Source: Synechococcus sp. AG-679-D13 (GTDB taxonomy: Bacteria; Cyanobacteriota; Cyanobacteriia; PCC-6307; Cyanobiaceae). From it: a DNA stretch of 64,000 bases. Location: assembly GCA_003210735.1 (NCBI GenBank), contig QCUM01000004.1, forward strand, positions 20,375-84,374. Direction: 5' to 3'. This document shows positions 25,123-33,788 of the stretch, piece after piece (within the stretch, counting starts at the first letter, position 1; the number at the start of each line of letters is the position of its first letter). The translations under genes and the position numbers were made by a program. Under the pieces are notes generated by a model. It did no database searches. It was not told the DNA's origin and was given only the letters and a program-made list of their open reading frames with translations.

Positions 25123-26448
25123 TCAATCCATAGGAACAATCGCCGCCTGAATCTGAGGATCAAGGTAGTCTGATGCATTCGCACCTTTGATCGGGAAGCT
25201 GCCGATCATTGATGAGTGGGAGGTACAGAAATAATCAAGACGACCCTTTTGCATAAAGATTGAGCGGTGTTTTTTCTTGACTTTGAACGTCAAACGTTCC
25301 GAATTTATGATCCCATCATTAACATCTCCATCCCCCTTGATTTTGATCAATTGACTGGAGGCCTTATTGAATCCGGAATCACCGAGATAGAAGGGATGCG
25401 TATCAGCATTATCGAGACGACTGAATCGATAGGTTTTTTTGGCGTTGATCTTGAAACCCTCCAGTTCATCTCCATCAGAATCAAAGAAACGATAGAAAGG
25501 GTCTTCAAATGAACCACCGTCCACCAATATATTAATTTTTTTGCGTCGAGTTTTCCTGTTTGCCTGACGCATTGAAGGGCCAGTGCCAATCAGCACATCA
25601 AAGCTTTCTTCATTAATGGAGCCATCAACCAATGACACAGATCGAACATTCACTTCAACCTCCCCACTGGCGTCAGCCGCTGCTTTCAACTTGATGCGTT
25701 GCTTTTTGGTAACACTCACCTTCAGCAGATCTTCATCCGAACTCTCAACAGTGAGCGAGAACGGCTGCTTTTTAGCGGGCAACTCACGAGCTCTGTCGAC
25801 AGTGAGATAATCATCAGGGCGAACATCAACAACATCTCCCGGCGGCGTCCATAATGGCAACTGCGAAAAAACCCCTCCAAAATTAAACACATCTGCGGAA
25901 GCTAGATCTCCAACAACATCCATCCCGCTGCCCAACACCTTCCCGAAAACAGTAAATCCTTCGTTCTGCTCATCCAGAAAAGTATTATCACTTAGATTGA
26001 CGAACCATTGGTTCGTAGCGCTGTCGGGTTGGCCACCGAGCTTGGCCATGGCAACAGTGCCCTCCAGGTTGGAATTTCCAGGTTGGTTTTTGACAGTTCC
26101 ATAATCCTGGATTTCCTTTGGCATTCCACCTTCTGAACTGGAAACAAGGGGCGCTGCAAACCCCCCACCTTGGAGGACAAAATTCGAGACAGATCTATGG
26201 AAAATTGATTGATCATACAATCCATTATCGACGTACTTTAGAAAATTTTTAGCCGTTGCCTTGGTTTTACGCTCTGCAGAACCTTTTTTGTTAAAAAGCT
26301 CCAGAAAAAACGATTGATCTCCAAAAGGATTATTCGTCCGGAGCTCAACTACAGCACCTATGGCGTCCGAAGCGCCGAACTTTTTCGGCAATTTTAAGAC
26401 CGCCTTGTCGGAGGGTTGCAAGGTGATGTCGTCGAGACTGGAAGCCAT
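25123..26448 (-). CDS. Cyclophilin-type peptidyl-prolyl isomerase with C-terminal cupredoxin-like domain
   Basis: 441 residues, no signal peptide. Residues about 28-205 are cyclophilin: YDQSIFHRSVSNFVLQGGGF, NLEGTVAMAKLG, NQWFVNLSDNTFLD, FTVFGKVLGSGMDVV. A beta-rich linker follows. The last 110 residues look cupredoxin-like: His351 in DTHPFYLG and, near the end, C-T-S-H-S-S-M with Cys408, His411 and Met414, which could form a type 1 copper site. The gene is more AT-rich than its neighbours. The lack of a signal peptide recalls proteins exported by type I secretion, but no RTX repeats are present. Confidence 0.82.
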   Translation of the reverse strand: MASSLDDITLQPSDKAVLKLPKKFGASDAIGAVVELRTNNPFGDQSFFLELFNKKGSAERKTKATAKNFLKYVDNGLYDQSIFHRSVSNFVLQGGGFAAPLVSSSEGGMPKEIQDYGTVKNQPGNSNLEGTVAMAKLGGQPDSATNQWFVNLSDNTFLDEQNEGFTVFGKVLGSGMDVVGDLASADVFNFGGVFSQLPLWTPPGDVVDVRPDDYLTVDRARELPAKKQPFSLTVESSDEDLLKVSVTKKQRIKLKAAADASGEVEVNVRSVSLVDGSINEESFDVLIGTGPSMRQANRKTRRKKINILVDGGSFEDPFYRFFDSDGDELEGFKINAKKTYRFSRLDNADTHPFYLGDSGFNKASSQLIKIKGDGDVNDGIINSERLTFKVKKKHRSIFMQKGRLDYFCTSHSSMIGSFPIKGANASDYLDPQIQAAIVPMD

Positions 26449-26465
26449 AATTTATGATCTAATTC

Positions 26466-27209
26466 TCATAAATTAACAGGTTTAACGGAAAGGTAGGGGT
26501 CTAAAAATGCCAGCGGATGAGCCATATCCGCCGCAAAACCAAGTAGATGAGTTTCCTTGTGCTCATACAACACCACCCCTTGCGAATCAAAGAGATAGGT
26601 GGCGCCCCGCTGAGCAATGTGGTCATCCACCGGCACATAGGTGCGCCAGTTACTGAGCACCTCGCCCATGTTTCGCAACCGCAACGTGGCCAGTTCAAAG
26701 GGGCGCTGAAATCCCCGTCCACCGGCACGCGCAAACATCGAGGCAGAGAAGGCGGGCAACGGCCAGGCCTTCACCGTTTCCTCGTCTTCAAAAATGGCGG
26801 CCGCGCGGCGATCGCCGCTGTAACCCCGAAGCACCTCCTGCAACGTGCCCGGGGAACCGATTCCTGCGCACATCAACAGAAAACTCGGCCAGGGTCCGCC
26901 AGGAGCATCGAAACCGGCATAAAGCCCAAGGGCCCGATGCAGGTCAGCACCGGGCTCCAACAGCAATGCCTCTCGGGGGAAGCCCGTAAAACGACAGAAG
27001 CGTTCAGAGCCGACCTCATTGCCGATGGCAATTGCCTGCAGCGCGATGCCCGCCGCCTCAAGCTCCGGCAACCGTGGCGCGAGGGCCTGGGCATACTCCA
27101 TCGAGTCGAAGTCGCCGAGTTGCCCCATCACGATCACGAGGCGTTTTAGATCGCTCGCTGCTGCAGTGGTTCCACCGATTCGATTCAGCAGTGCTTCCGG
27201 CGCTTGCAT
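26466..27209 (-). CDS. Peroxiredoxin-like (AhpC/TSA-related) protein
   Basis: 247 residues from ATG at 27209 (MQAPEALLNRIGG). It resembles the AhpC/TSA-related proteins common in marine cyanobacteria: LKRLVIVMGQLGDFDSMEYAQAL, then SERFCRFTGFPREALLLEP with one Cys, and a later FDSQGVVLYEHKETHLLGFA. The canonical peroxidatic PxxxTxxC is not visible, so catalysis is doubtful. Located 17 bases upstream of the cyclophilin gene, same strand. Confidence 0.72.
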   Translation of the reverse strand: MQAPEALLNRIGGTTAAASDLKRLVIVMGQLGDFDSMEYAQALAPRLPELEAAGIALQAIAIGNEVGSERFCRFTGFPREALLLEPGADLHRALGLYAGFDAPGGPWPSFLLMCAGIGSPGTLQEVLRGYSGDRRAAAIFEDEETVKAWPLPAFSASMFARAGGRGFQRPFELATLRLRNMGEVLSNWRTYVPVDDHIAQRGATYLFDSQGVVLYEHKETHLLGFAADMAHPLAFLDPYLSVKPVNL

Positions 27210-27353
27210 CAGTCTGTGGACAACCCGGTAGACAAAAAGGGGCCGTTGTCGATGACAGCCTGGCAAAGATCAGCGTCCAGCCATGGACTGTCCAACCGTT
27301 CCAATGTCGACAGACCATCAACACACGTCATCTCGACGCGGGATACGGCGTTC

Positions 27354-27653
27354 TTACCCCTGCCAAATGGTGAGTGTGAATCTCCCAGTCCGCGTCAGGG
27401 TGATCCGATCCGTGTTGTTGATTCGAACGTACTTTTTGCCCTGACCTTTGGCGTTGAACCGAAAGGGCTTTTTCCGTCCTTCGATCCATACCTGAACATG
27501 TCCCTGTGACTGCCTCCACCTGCAATTCACAGTGCGGTTGGTGTTTTTTCTGTAGTGAGTCAGCGTGCATATGGTCGAAATGATTTCAGCCTGAACTGGG
27601 GCAGCAGCACCCAGCAGCACAGCGGCAGTCATGGCGGCAAGTGACGAACGCAT
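27354..27653 (-). CDS. Small exported hypothetical protein
   Basis: 99 residues from ATG at 27653. A signal peptide (MRSSLAAMTAAVLLGAAAPVQA) is followed by a basic, beta-rich mature domain with two Cys (STICTLTHYRKN; RTVNCRWRQSQG) likely joined by a disulfide, ending RFTLTIWQG. Family not recognised. Confidence 0.65.
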   Translation of the reverse strand: MRSSLAAMTAAVLLGAAAPVQAEIISTICTLTHYRKNTNRTVNCRWRQSQGHVQVWIEGRKKPFRFNAKGQGKKYVRINNTDRITLTRTGRFTLTIWQG

Positions 27654-27787
27654 CAAGGCAAGTCGGTCGCAAATCTCCAGTTTGGCGAGGGTGCTGACAC
27701 TTCAGAAGCCATCATCCACATTTGGAAGCTTTTGCTACTTTTTTTGATTGTGGCCACGGCTAACGAGCAATCAGATGAAAAAGACTT

Positions 27788-28105
27788 TTGCAGCACTATC
27801 TCATCGTCTGGAGTTTTCCAACCGTTGAAGGAGCTTGGGAATCATGTTCTGGATTTGCTGACTACATCAATTCAGGTGCACCGGGAGACAAATTCGAGGG
27901 ATTTGAACTGAAATATCGTGTTTGCGAGCCAGTCAGCGGGAGTGGCGTGGCGATTGCCGAGGCAAGTGACATCGGCAAAGTTTGGGCGCACCTCGGTCCA
28001 TGGATCAAGGGCTATGGAATTGAGTTCGATGTGACGGCAGTCGTTTCAGATGCTCAGTTCGCATCCATGTGGCCTGGGGTGGAAGCTGCAGCAGCCGTTG
28101 TATAA
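27788..28105 (+). CDS. DUF3303 family protein
   Basis: 105 residues. The family pattern is visible: HYLIVWSFPTVEGAWESC, FADYINSGAPGDKFEGFELKYRV, AEASDIGKVWAHLGPWIKGYGIEFDVTAVVSDAQF. Function is unknown; the fold is dimeric alpha-beta. The start is TTG at 27788 because the N-terminus (QHYLIVW) aligns with the family and no in-frame ATG is nearer. An out-of-frame ATG lies 13 bases upstream. Confidence 0.75.
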   Translation: MQHYLIVWSFPTVEGAWESCSGFADYINSGAPGDKFEGFELKYRVCEPVSGSGVAIAEASDIGKVWAHLGPWIKGYGIEFDVTAVVSDAQFASMWPGVEAAAAVV

Positions 28106-28181
28106 ACCGTCTTCGATCTGTCCTTGGGTGGCCGTCGCGGTCTTCGTCGCTCTGGCCACCATCCCTGTTCTGGACCAATAG
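28050..28181 (+). CDS. Doubtful 43-residue ORF with a membrane-like end
   Basis: ATG at 28050 inside the DUF3303 gene opens a second frame of 43 codons ending in a hydrophobic stretch (PWVAVAVFVALATIPVLDQ). About half overlaps DUF3303. The helix is natural-looking but there is no ribosome site that stands out. Could be chance. Confidence 0.2.
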   Translation: MLSSHPCGLGWKLQQPLYKPSSICPWVAVAVFVALATIPVLDQ

Positions 28182-28247
28182 AACTCATCCGGCAGACAGC
28201 AAGACTGTGCCGTTCAAACCTGCAAACAGCTGAGGCCTGAAAGTCGC

Positions 28248-28633
28248 TTATGGCGAAAGCCCAGGTCGCCCCCCGGAACGTTCCTCTTCAGTGAGGTAAT
28301 CCTCGATCAGAGGGGAATGATCCCCGCGTTCGATGGCAGCGATCTCACGCTCAATGTTGTCGATAAAGAGCTGGTTCCCGTTGCGCTTGGCCACTTCAAG
28401 CACTGTGTTCAGGCGATCAAGCTCAGCCTGTTGCTCTTGGTTCAACCCCATCAGCCTCCGTTGCAGTACCTCATTCTCTCCGGCGAGAGCGGAGGATCCC
28501 AACCGCTGCGTGGGGTGAGCAGACAAATCGCGAAAGGAATGGTCTGGCTCAGCATGCAAATGGCGATCACCATCAGTGCCAAGCCCGTGCCAGGGGAGTG
28601 GACATTGGCTTGGAACCACCTCTTTGCTGACAC
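28248..28633 (-). pseudogene. Possible frameshifted small membrane protein gene
   Basis: Two open frames join into one plausible protein. Frame A starts at GTG 28633 and encodes a membrane helix (TGLALMVIAICMLSQTIPFA, then ICLLTPR) but stops at 28451. Frame B, overlapping it, carries a coiled-coil-like continuation (LAGENEVLQRRLMGLNQEQQ, then AELDRLNTVLEVAKRNG) to 28248. The switch near 28480-28510 needs a one-base deletion relative to an intact gene. Alternatively the real gene is only frame B from the ATG inside it (MGLNQEQQAEL). Family unknown. Confidence 0.4.
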
Positions 28634-28828
28634 GAATCCGTCTGACCGTCTCCATCGGTTTTAGCCCTGGAAGACAGGCCACTCCTGACACCACTCATCA
28701 CAACCGGATGCACGACGAACGCTCTGCTGGGCGACTTGAACGTCAGGATCAAGGATCCGTAGAGATCTGGTTGAAGGTGGAAATCTTCCCGTGAACTGAG
28801 CCAAAACAGAGGTCTTCGACTGATCCAG

Positions 28829-29017
28829 ATGGCCTCCAGCTCTCGCCAGCCCAATGTTGAAGGAGCCGAGGTCATTCGAATTGTTGTGGCGATCGTGCTC
28901 GGCCTCGGCTGCTTTGCCGCCGTGATCACAGGCGGCTCATTTGTTGGGCGATCGTTATCAGCTCTGCTTCAGAGCGTTGAGGTAGCAACTCCTGAAGCAA
29001 TCAACCCACTGCGTTGA
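28829..29017 (+). CDS. Small membrane protein
   Basis: 62 residues from ATG at 28829. A polar N-terminus (MASSSRQPNVEGAEV) precedes a single membrane helix (IRIVVAIVLGLGCFAAVITGG) and a short amphipathic tail. It looks conserved in character but I cannot name it. It precedes the zinc-ribbon gene by about 90 bases on the same strand. Confidence 0.55.
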   Translation: MASSSRQPNVEGAEVIRIVVAIVLGLGCFAAVITGGSFVGRSLSALLQSVEVATPEAINPLR

Positions 29018-29107
29018 TCCCCCTGGGATCGCTCTGGTCTCCAAAGATCACCACTAAGGCTGACCCCTTGAGATCACGCAGCTTCGCGCCATGCTGGGGG
29101 CCATGCC

Positions 29108-29335
29108 GTGCCGGAGTTGGCCATCACGCTGTGTCAGAACTGCGGGAGCACCCGATTCCGGGCTGACCGAGCCCTGGCTGGTCGACTGGTTTGCCAGGCA
29201 TGCGGGATGGCGGCAGGGAGTCGGCCGACACGTCGTGCAGGCAGCTCAAGGGTCAGGCTCCGGGGAACCAACCGCTGGCGCTGGTTCCTGTTGCTGTTGA
29301 TTGCCGTGGTGGCCCTGCTGCTGGTTATGGCTTGA
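29108..29335 (+). CDS. Zinc-ribbon protein with C-terminal membrane helix
   Basis: 75 residues from GTG at 29108. The first half is a zinc ribbon with two CxxC pairs (LCQNCGSTRF and LVCQACGMAAG); a basic linker (RPTRRAGSSRVRLRG) and one membrane helix (WFLLLLIAVVALLLVMA) complete it. A tail-anchored zinc-ribbon protein of unknown role. Its 3' end overlaps pepN, which is convergent, by 11 bases. Confidence 0.68.
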   Translation: MPELAITLCQNCGSTRFRADRALAGRLVCQACGMAAGSRPTRRAGSSRVRLRGTNRWRWFLLLLIAVVALLLVMA

Positions 29336-31928
29336 GCAGCTGCACCACTTCAGAGGTGTTTGCGGAAAGCGGAGCATCGGCCAGACGCTCAATCGCTTCG
29401 CACATCACTCGCTGACGCTCCGAGCCATAGCTCCTGAAGCGGCTGAACACCTTGGCCATCCGGGATGCCGTGATCGCATTACGTGTGTCCACCTCTGCAA
29501 TCTGATCCGCCATGAAGCGATAACCGCTGCCGTCGATCGCATGGAAGACCGGCACGTTGGCTGTGAATCCCCCAAGCACAGCCCGCAGTGAATTCGGCGC
29601 CAGTGGATCGAAACGGGGATGCTCCAACAGGGCCTGAACCCGTTGCAATCCATCGGGTCGCGGTGCCGATGCCTCCAGGGCAAACCATGCATCGAGAATC
29701 ACCGGCTTCTCCTGCCAGCGCTGGTAGAAGCAATCCAGCGCCTGATCACGCTCCGCGACATCCAGCGGCTGCAGCGCCCTCAAAGCAGCCCGAGCCAGTG
29801 TCATTGAAGGGCCAGACACCGCCTCCAGCGCTTGTGTACGAGCCTCCACGTCTCCCGCCGCCGCAAGCCAGCTCCAGGCAAGACCGGTCAACGAGCGAGC
29901 TCCCTGACCAGCGGGCCAGGCTTGCGACCAGTCCCCACGGCTCACCTTCAGAAGGTGATGCAGTGGTTCGGCAAGTTGGCGACCAAGCTCTGCAATCCAA
30001 TCCCGCTGAGCCGCGTACAACGCTGGGGGATCCACTGGATTTTGGAGTGCCTCCAGTTCCGCTGTGCCTGGCAGGGCCAGAAGAATGGCCAGATCCTGGC
30101 CACCATCACCGTTGTAATCGCTCAGACGCTGGAGCAGGGCATGGATCAATGCCTGTTCAACGGTCTCGTCGCGGTGACCATCGGCACGGGCCAACAACAC
30201 CTGACGAGCCAGTCGCTGAGCAGCATCCCAACGGCTGAAGGGGTCATCATCGTGGGCAAGCAACTGCAGCGATTCCTGCAACGACTGCTCGATCTGCACG
30301 TTCACCGGTGCTGAAAAACGGCGCAGCAGCGACAGCGCAGGTGCTTCCTCTCCTGGTTCACCCTGGAGCGTCAGCTTGGCCCGCTCCCCGTCCATCACCA
30401 GAAGCTGTTCCTCGCCAATACGGCCCTGATCACCCACGAGCGCAACAGCAATCGGAAGCACAAGAGGCTGCTTTTCCGCTTGCCCTGGGGTGGGGAGCGT
30501 GGTCTGTTGGAGCTCCAGGACCAATTGCCCCTTGGCCGCATCCCATCGTCGCTGCACCTTGAGCTCCGGCGTTCCTGCCTGGTGATACCAACGCTTGAAC
30601 CGCTCAGGATCGAAACCGAGTTCCTTCCCGTCTTCAGCGGCACCATCCACGATGGATTGCACGAAGTCTTCTGTGGTGGCCGCCGTTCCATCAAAACGGC
30701 TCACGTAGGTCGCCATGCCACGCATGAACCGCTCCTGACCCAGCAGGGTGTGCAGCATGCGGATTAATTCAGCTCCCTTTTCGTAAATCGTCGTTGTGTA
30801 GAAATTGTCGATCGCCTGATACTCAGATGGCTTCACCGGGTGTGCCGTCGGCCCGGCATCTTCACGGAACTGGGTGTTGCGAAGCATCGCCACATCCTCG
30901 ATCCGTTTCACAGCCGCGGAATGCAGATCAGCGGTGAAACTCTGATCACGAAAAACGGTGAGGCCTTCCTTCAGCGAGAGCTGAAACCAGTCGCGGCAGG
31001 TGATGCGGTTGCCGCTCCAGTTATGGAAATACTCATGAGCGATCACGCTCTCGATCCGCTCCAACTCACCATCCGTTGCCGTTTCAGCATCAGCCAGCAC
31101 CAGCTTCGAATTGAAGATGTTGAGGCTTTTGTTCTCCATCGCGCCCATATTGAAGTGACGCACAGCGACGATGTTGTACTCGTCGAGGTCGTATTCGAGC
31201 TGATAAATCTGCTCATCCCACGCCATGGAACGCTTCAGCGACTCCATGGCATGAGCGGTGTAGGGCTCATCACCCTCCTCCACATGCAGCCGCAGAGTCA
31301 CTGTGCGACCGGATGCCGTCGTGAACTGATCTCGAATTTCCCTTAGCTCGCCAGCCACAAGAGCGAACAGATACGACGGCTTGGGGAAGGGGTCCTCCCA
31401 GGTGACGGCGTGGCGGCCGTCGGCAAGCTCCTCCTCAGCAATGGCATTGCCGTTGCTGAGCAAAACAGGGCAGCTGGAACGCGCAGCCTCGATCCTCACC
31501 GTCCAGCGACTCAGCACATCAGGCCGATCGGGATGGAAGGTGATCCGTCGGAATCCCTCCGCTTCACATTGGGTGCTCAACATGCCGCCGCTGGCATAAA
31601 GGCCCTCAAGGGAACTGTTGTTGTAGGGGTCGATGCGGCAGCAGGTTTCCAGAACAAAGGCATGTTCCGGCGGTTGATCAATGGTCAGCCAGCCGTCGGA
31701 GCAGCGATAGTCCGATGTCGGCAGGTCACGACCGTCAATGGCAACGTTAAGAAGTTCAAGCTCAACACCCCTCAAAGCCAAAGGCTGATGTCCACCCCGA
31801 GGCTCCAACTCCATCCTGGCCTTGACCAAGACAAACGTGTCCTGGACATCCACGTTCAACTGAATTGTGGAGAGCTGAAAAGCCCAGGCGGTGTAGTCCG
31901 CCAAACGGACCGGGGCAGCAGCAGCCAT
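29325..31928 (-). CDS. pepN: Aminopeptidase N
   Basis: 867-residue M1-family zinc metallopeptidase that removes N-terminal residues from peptides in the cytoplasm. The exopeptidase motif GAMEN is at 262-266, the zinc motif HEYFH at 298-302, and the third ligand Glu at 321 (SLKEGLTVF), with a transition-state Tyr further on. The full-length C-terminal helical domain is present and the length equals that of E. coli PepN. ATG (MAAAAPVRLADYT) is clear. Confidence 0.96.
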   Translation of the reverse strand: MAAAAPVRLADYTAWAFQLSTIQLNVDVQDTFVLVKARMELEPRGGHQPLALRGVELELLNVAIDGRDLPTSDYRCSDGWLTIDQPPEHAFVLETCCRIDPYNNSSLEGLYASGGMLSTQCEAEGFRRITFHPDRPDVLSRWTVRIEAARSSCPVLLSNGNAIAEEELADGRHAVTWEDPFPKPSYLFALVAGELREIRDQFTTASGRTVTLRLHVEEGDEPYTAHAMESLKRSMAWDEQIYQLEYDLDEYNIVAVRHFNMGAMENKSLNIFNSKLVLADAETATDGELERIESVIAHEYFHNWSGNRITCRDWFQLSLKEGLTVFRDQSFTADLHSAAVKRIEDVAMLRNTQFREDAGPTAHPVKPSEYQAIDNFYTTTIYEKGAELIRMLHTLLGQERFMRGMATYVSRFDGTAATTEDFVQSIVDGAAEDGKELGFDPERFKRWYHQAGTPELKVQRRWDAAKGQLVLELQQTTLPTPGQAEKQPLVLPIAVALVGDQGRIGEEQLLVMDGERAKLTLQGEPGEEAPALSLLRRFSAPVNVQIEQSLQESLQLLAHDDDPFSRWDAAQRLARQVLLARADGHRDETVEQALIHALLQRLSDYNGDGGQDLAILLALPGTAELEALQNPVDPPALYAAQRDWIAELGRQLAEPLHHLLKVSRGDWSQAWPAGQGARSLTGLAWSWLAAAGDVEARTQALEAVSGPSMTLARAALRALQPLDVAERDQALDCFYQRWQEKPVILDAWFALEASAPRPDGLQRVQALLEHPRFDPLAPNSLRAVLGGFTANVPVFHAIDGSGYRFMADQIAEVDTRNAITASRMAKVFSRFRSYGSERQRVMCEAIERLADAPLSANTSEVVQLLKP

Positions 31929-32136
31929 GCAGGCGGCGAAGATCGACTAACCCGATCCTGACCGATGAGGCCCAGAATTGACGAGCCAGAGACTTAATAG
32001 ATTGATGAATCAGGATTGCAAGTAATGCAGTCGTCAACAGAAGCGCGAAGAAAGCGAAACAAATGCACTTCCTGCAGTAATCCGACTTGATATAAATTTC
32101 AATTTCAGGGGAAGAACTTTTCCGAACTTCTGTCAT
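31762..32136 (-). CDS. Doubtful small membrane ORF overlapping the pepN start
   Basis: ATG at 32136 opens a frame whose first 60 codons lie upstream of pepN and read like a small membrane protein (CFAFFALLLTTALLAILIHQ). The remaining half overlaps pepN in another frame and looks like chance. If real, it may be longer than a true gene would be, so confidence is low. Without it, 31929-32410 is an AT-rich gap without genes. Confidence 0.25.
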   Translation of the reverse strand: MTEVRKSSSPEIEIYIKSDYCRKCICFAFFALLLTTALLAILIHQSIKSLARQFWASSVRIGLVDLRRLHGCCCPGPFGGLHRLGFSALHNSVERGCPGHVCLGQGQDGVGASGWTSAFGFEGC

Positions 32137-32410
32137 TGAAAGTTTATTCCACTACCAAGCAGCGAAAAACTATGTCTTATTTGATCGGCCTAGTTAATTC
32201 AAAAGCATAAGGATGATTTCACGAAAGCGGCGCCACGAGACAGAGGCAATCTCCAGATCATTCGACAAACAAGCAGCAAAATATTCAAAAAATATCGAAC
32301 AACCCACAAATAAATTACAAACCTAAAGCATTTTGACGAATCTACATAAATTTAACAATTACTTGAATTAAAATAAATTCCGAGTATTACTTGAAACAAC
32401 TTGAATTAAA
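32137..32410. other. AT-rich intergenic stretch
   Basis: Strongly AT-rich, with runs of A and T and many stops in all frames. I see no gene, tRNA or clear hairpin terminator. Confidence 0.4.
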
Positions 32411-32833
32411 TCAACGATTTTTGAGCTGCTTCTCAATATCCTTCACCATCAAATCATACTTTTTCTTCTCTTCTGCTGGAACACTCTTTGGGCAGACACG
32501 CAAAGCACCACCCACAACACGGAAAGAAGACATGCTGATAAATTGCTTCTCAGATACTTTTTCTTTACTACCCTGAACCTTGGCTCCATGCTTTTGGAAA
32601 AAAGCAGAAGCTTGACCTGCCAAGGAAATAATCAGAGATTTTTGAAAATCAACTCCCTGCGTTCTTGCATCGCAAAAGGTAGAGACCGACATCACTGTAT
32701 AAGTATTCATCTCTTCAGCGCTTGCCGGCTTAGGAACAAATTTAGAATTCTGTGCATTAGCAAAATTTGGTGCACTGAGAGCCATTAAGGCAGCAAAAAC
32801 AACATACTTAAAATGAAAACGAAAATTTCGCAC
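32411..32833 (-). CDS. Exported hypothetical protein, AT-rich
   Basis: 140 residues from GTG at 32833. A signal peptide (VVFAALMALSAPNFANA) precedes a mostly helical mature domain with two Cys (STFCDARTQGVDFQKSL; ALRVCPKSV), ending in Lys-rich helix EEKKKYDLMVKDIEKQLKNR. It resembles small exported proteins of marine picocyanobacteria with no assigned function. It is markedly AT-rich relative to the rest of the window. Confidence 0.65.
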   Translation of the reverse strand: MRNFRFHFKYVVFAALMALSAPNFANAQNSKFVPKPASAEEMNTYTVMSVSTFCDARTQGVDFQKSLIISLAGQASAFFQKHGAKVQGSKEKVSEKQFISMSSFRVVGGALRVCPKSVPAEEKKKYDLMVKDIEKQLKNR

Positions 32834-33094
32834 CAGCCTTGCATCAATAAATTATTACCATTAAACCTCAAACTCAAGCAGGCGATGCTGCAAGGGATCG
32901 GTTCCTAAAGTGTTACACGCCCGAGACAACACTAACATCGTGAAAACTTGGAGCAAAAAATTGCTGACAGGAATGAAAAGCAATCGCAGATTCTTATCCC
33001 CTATAAATCAACAAATCAGAAACTTTTAATCCAATTTAAATATTTTAATCAATGAATAACGTTTGGCTTCATTAATGATTAGCCAGGAAAACAA
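32834..33094. other. AT-rich intergenic stretch
   Basis: 261 bases with no supportable gene. It contains the promoter region of the exported-protein gene (minus) and the 3' end region of the lipocalin-like gene. Confidence 0.3.
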
Positions 33095-33682
33095 TCAGTC
33101 GCCCTGAATCGGGGGCAAGGGGTCTGACTCTCGGATCTCGTGATGGTGCTCAACAATGGCAAGTTCGCCGTTTTCCCAGCTGTAGATGGCCCTGTAGCGG
33201 TACCGATCCTGATCAACAAGGCGAATGTGTTCCAGGATGTCCCATTGCTGGTAGTGGGATTCGAGAATTGTTTCGTGTTCATCCACCTGTCGCAACCGGG
33301 TTCGCACAGGGTTGGTGTTGAGATAACCGCGGCTGCGTTGCAACTGATGGCCCCAGAGGGTCGCTTCCATCACACCGTTCCGCTCGTACCAGGGCTTACG
33401 GGCAAAGAACTCGTCAGCATGCTGATTGTCCTCGTCGGACCACCAACTGAAGCGATAGCGGCTTTCTCCCGCCGATGGCTCCGCGAAGGCCTCCATCTTG
33501 AGATGCATGTCGACATGCAGAACGCAGTCGTCACTGAAGGTGTACTGACGACGCGAACGCCATACACCGAGATTGCGCGAGAACCAGCGGCGAAGGTTGC
33601 TGTCCACCTGGATGGAAGGCGAACCGAGACCGGATGCATGCCCCGTGAGCGGGACACGGTTTTGCGCAGAAAAAAGCGACAT
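33095..33682 (-). CDS. CpcS/CpeS-like lipocalin-type protein, possible bilin lyase relative
   Basis: 195 residues from ATG at 33682. The layout is a beta-barrel: FSRNLGVWRSRRQYTF, VLHVDMHLKMEAF, RYRFSWWSDEDNQ, MEATLWGHQLQRSRGYL, then TILESHYQQWDILEHIRL, and RYRYRAIYSWENGELAIVEHHHEIRE. This strand order and the RSRGYL and YEW-like positions recall S-type phycobiliprotein lyases (CpcS/CpeS), but the identity is by impression only. It diverges from sasA with a short shared upstream region. Confidence 0.4.
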   Translation of the reverse strand: MSLFSAQNRVPLTGHASGLGSPSIQVDSNLRRWFSRNLGVWRSRRQYTFSDDCVLHVDMHLKMEAFAEPSAGESRYRFSWWSDEDNQHADEFFARKPWYERNGVMEATLWGHQLQRSRGYLNTNPVRTRLRQVDEHETILESHYQQWDILEHIRLVDQDRYRYRAIYSWENGELAIVEHHHEIRESDPLPPIQGD

Positions 33683-33788
33683 AGACCGCGTCGACAACGC
33701 AACGGAGTGTTCTTTGATGTCTTAGCTGGAATGGCGCAGCAGTCAAAAACCCATAAGGTGAGCTCCTGTTTTTGTCGATGGTCACGCC

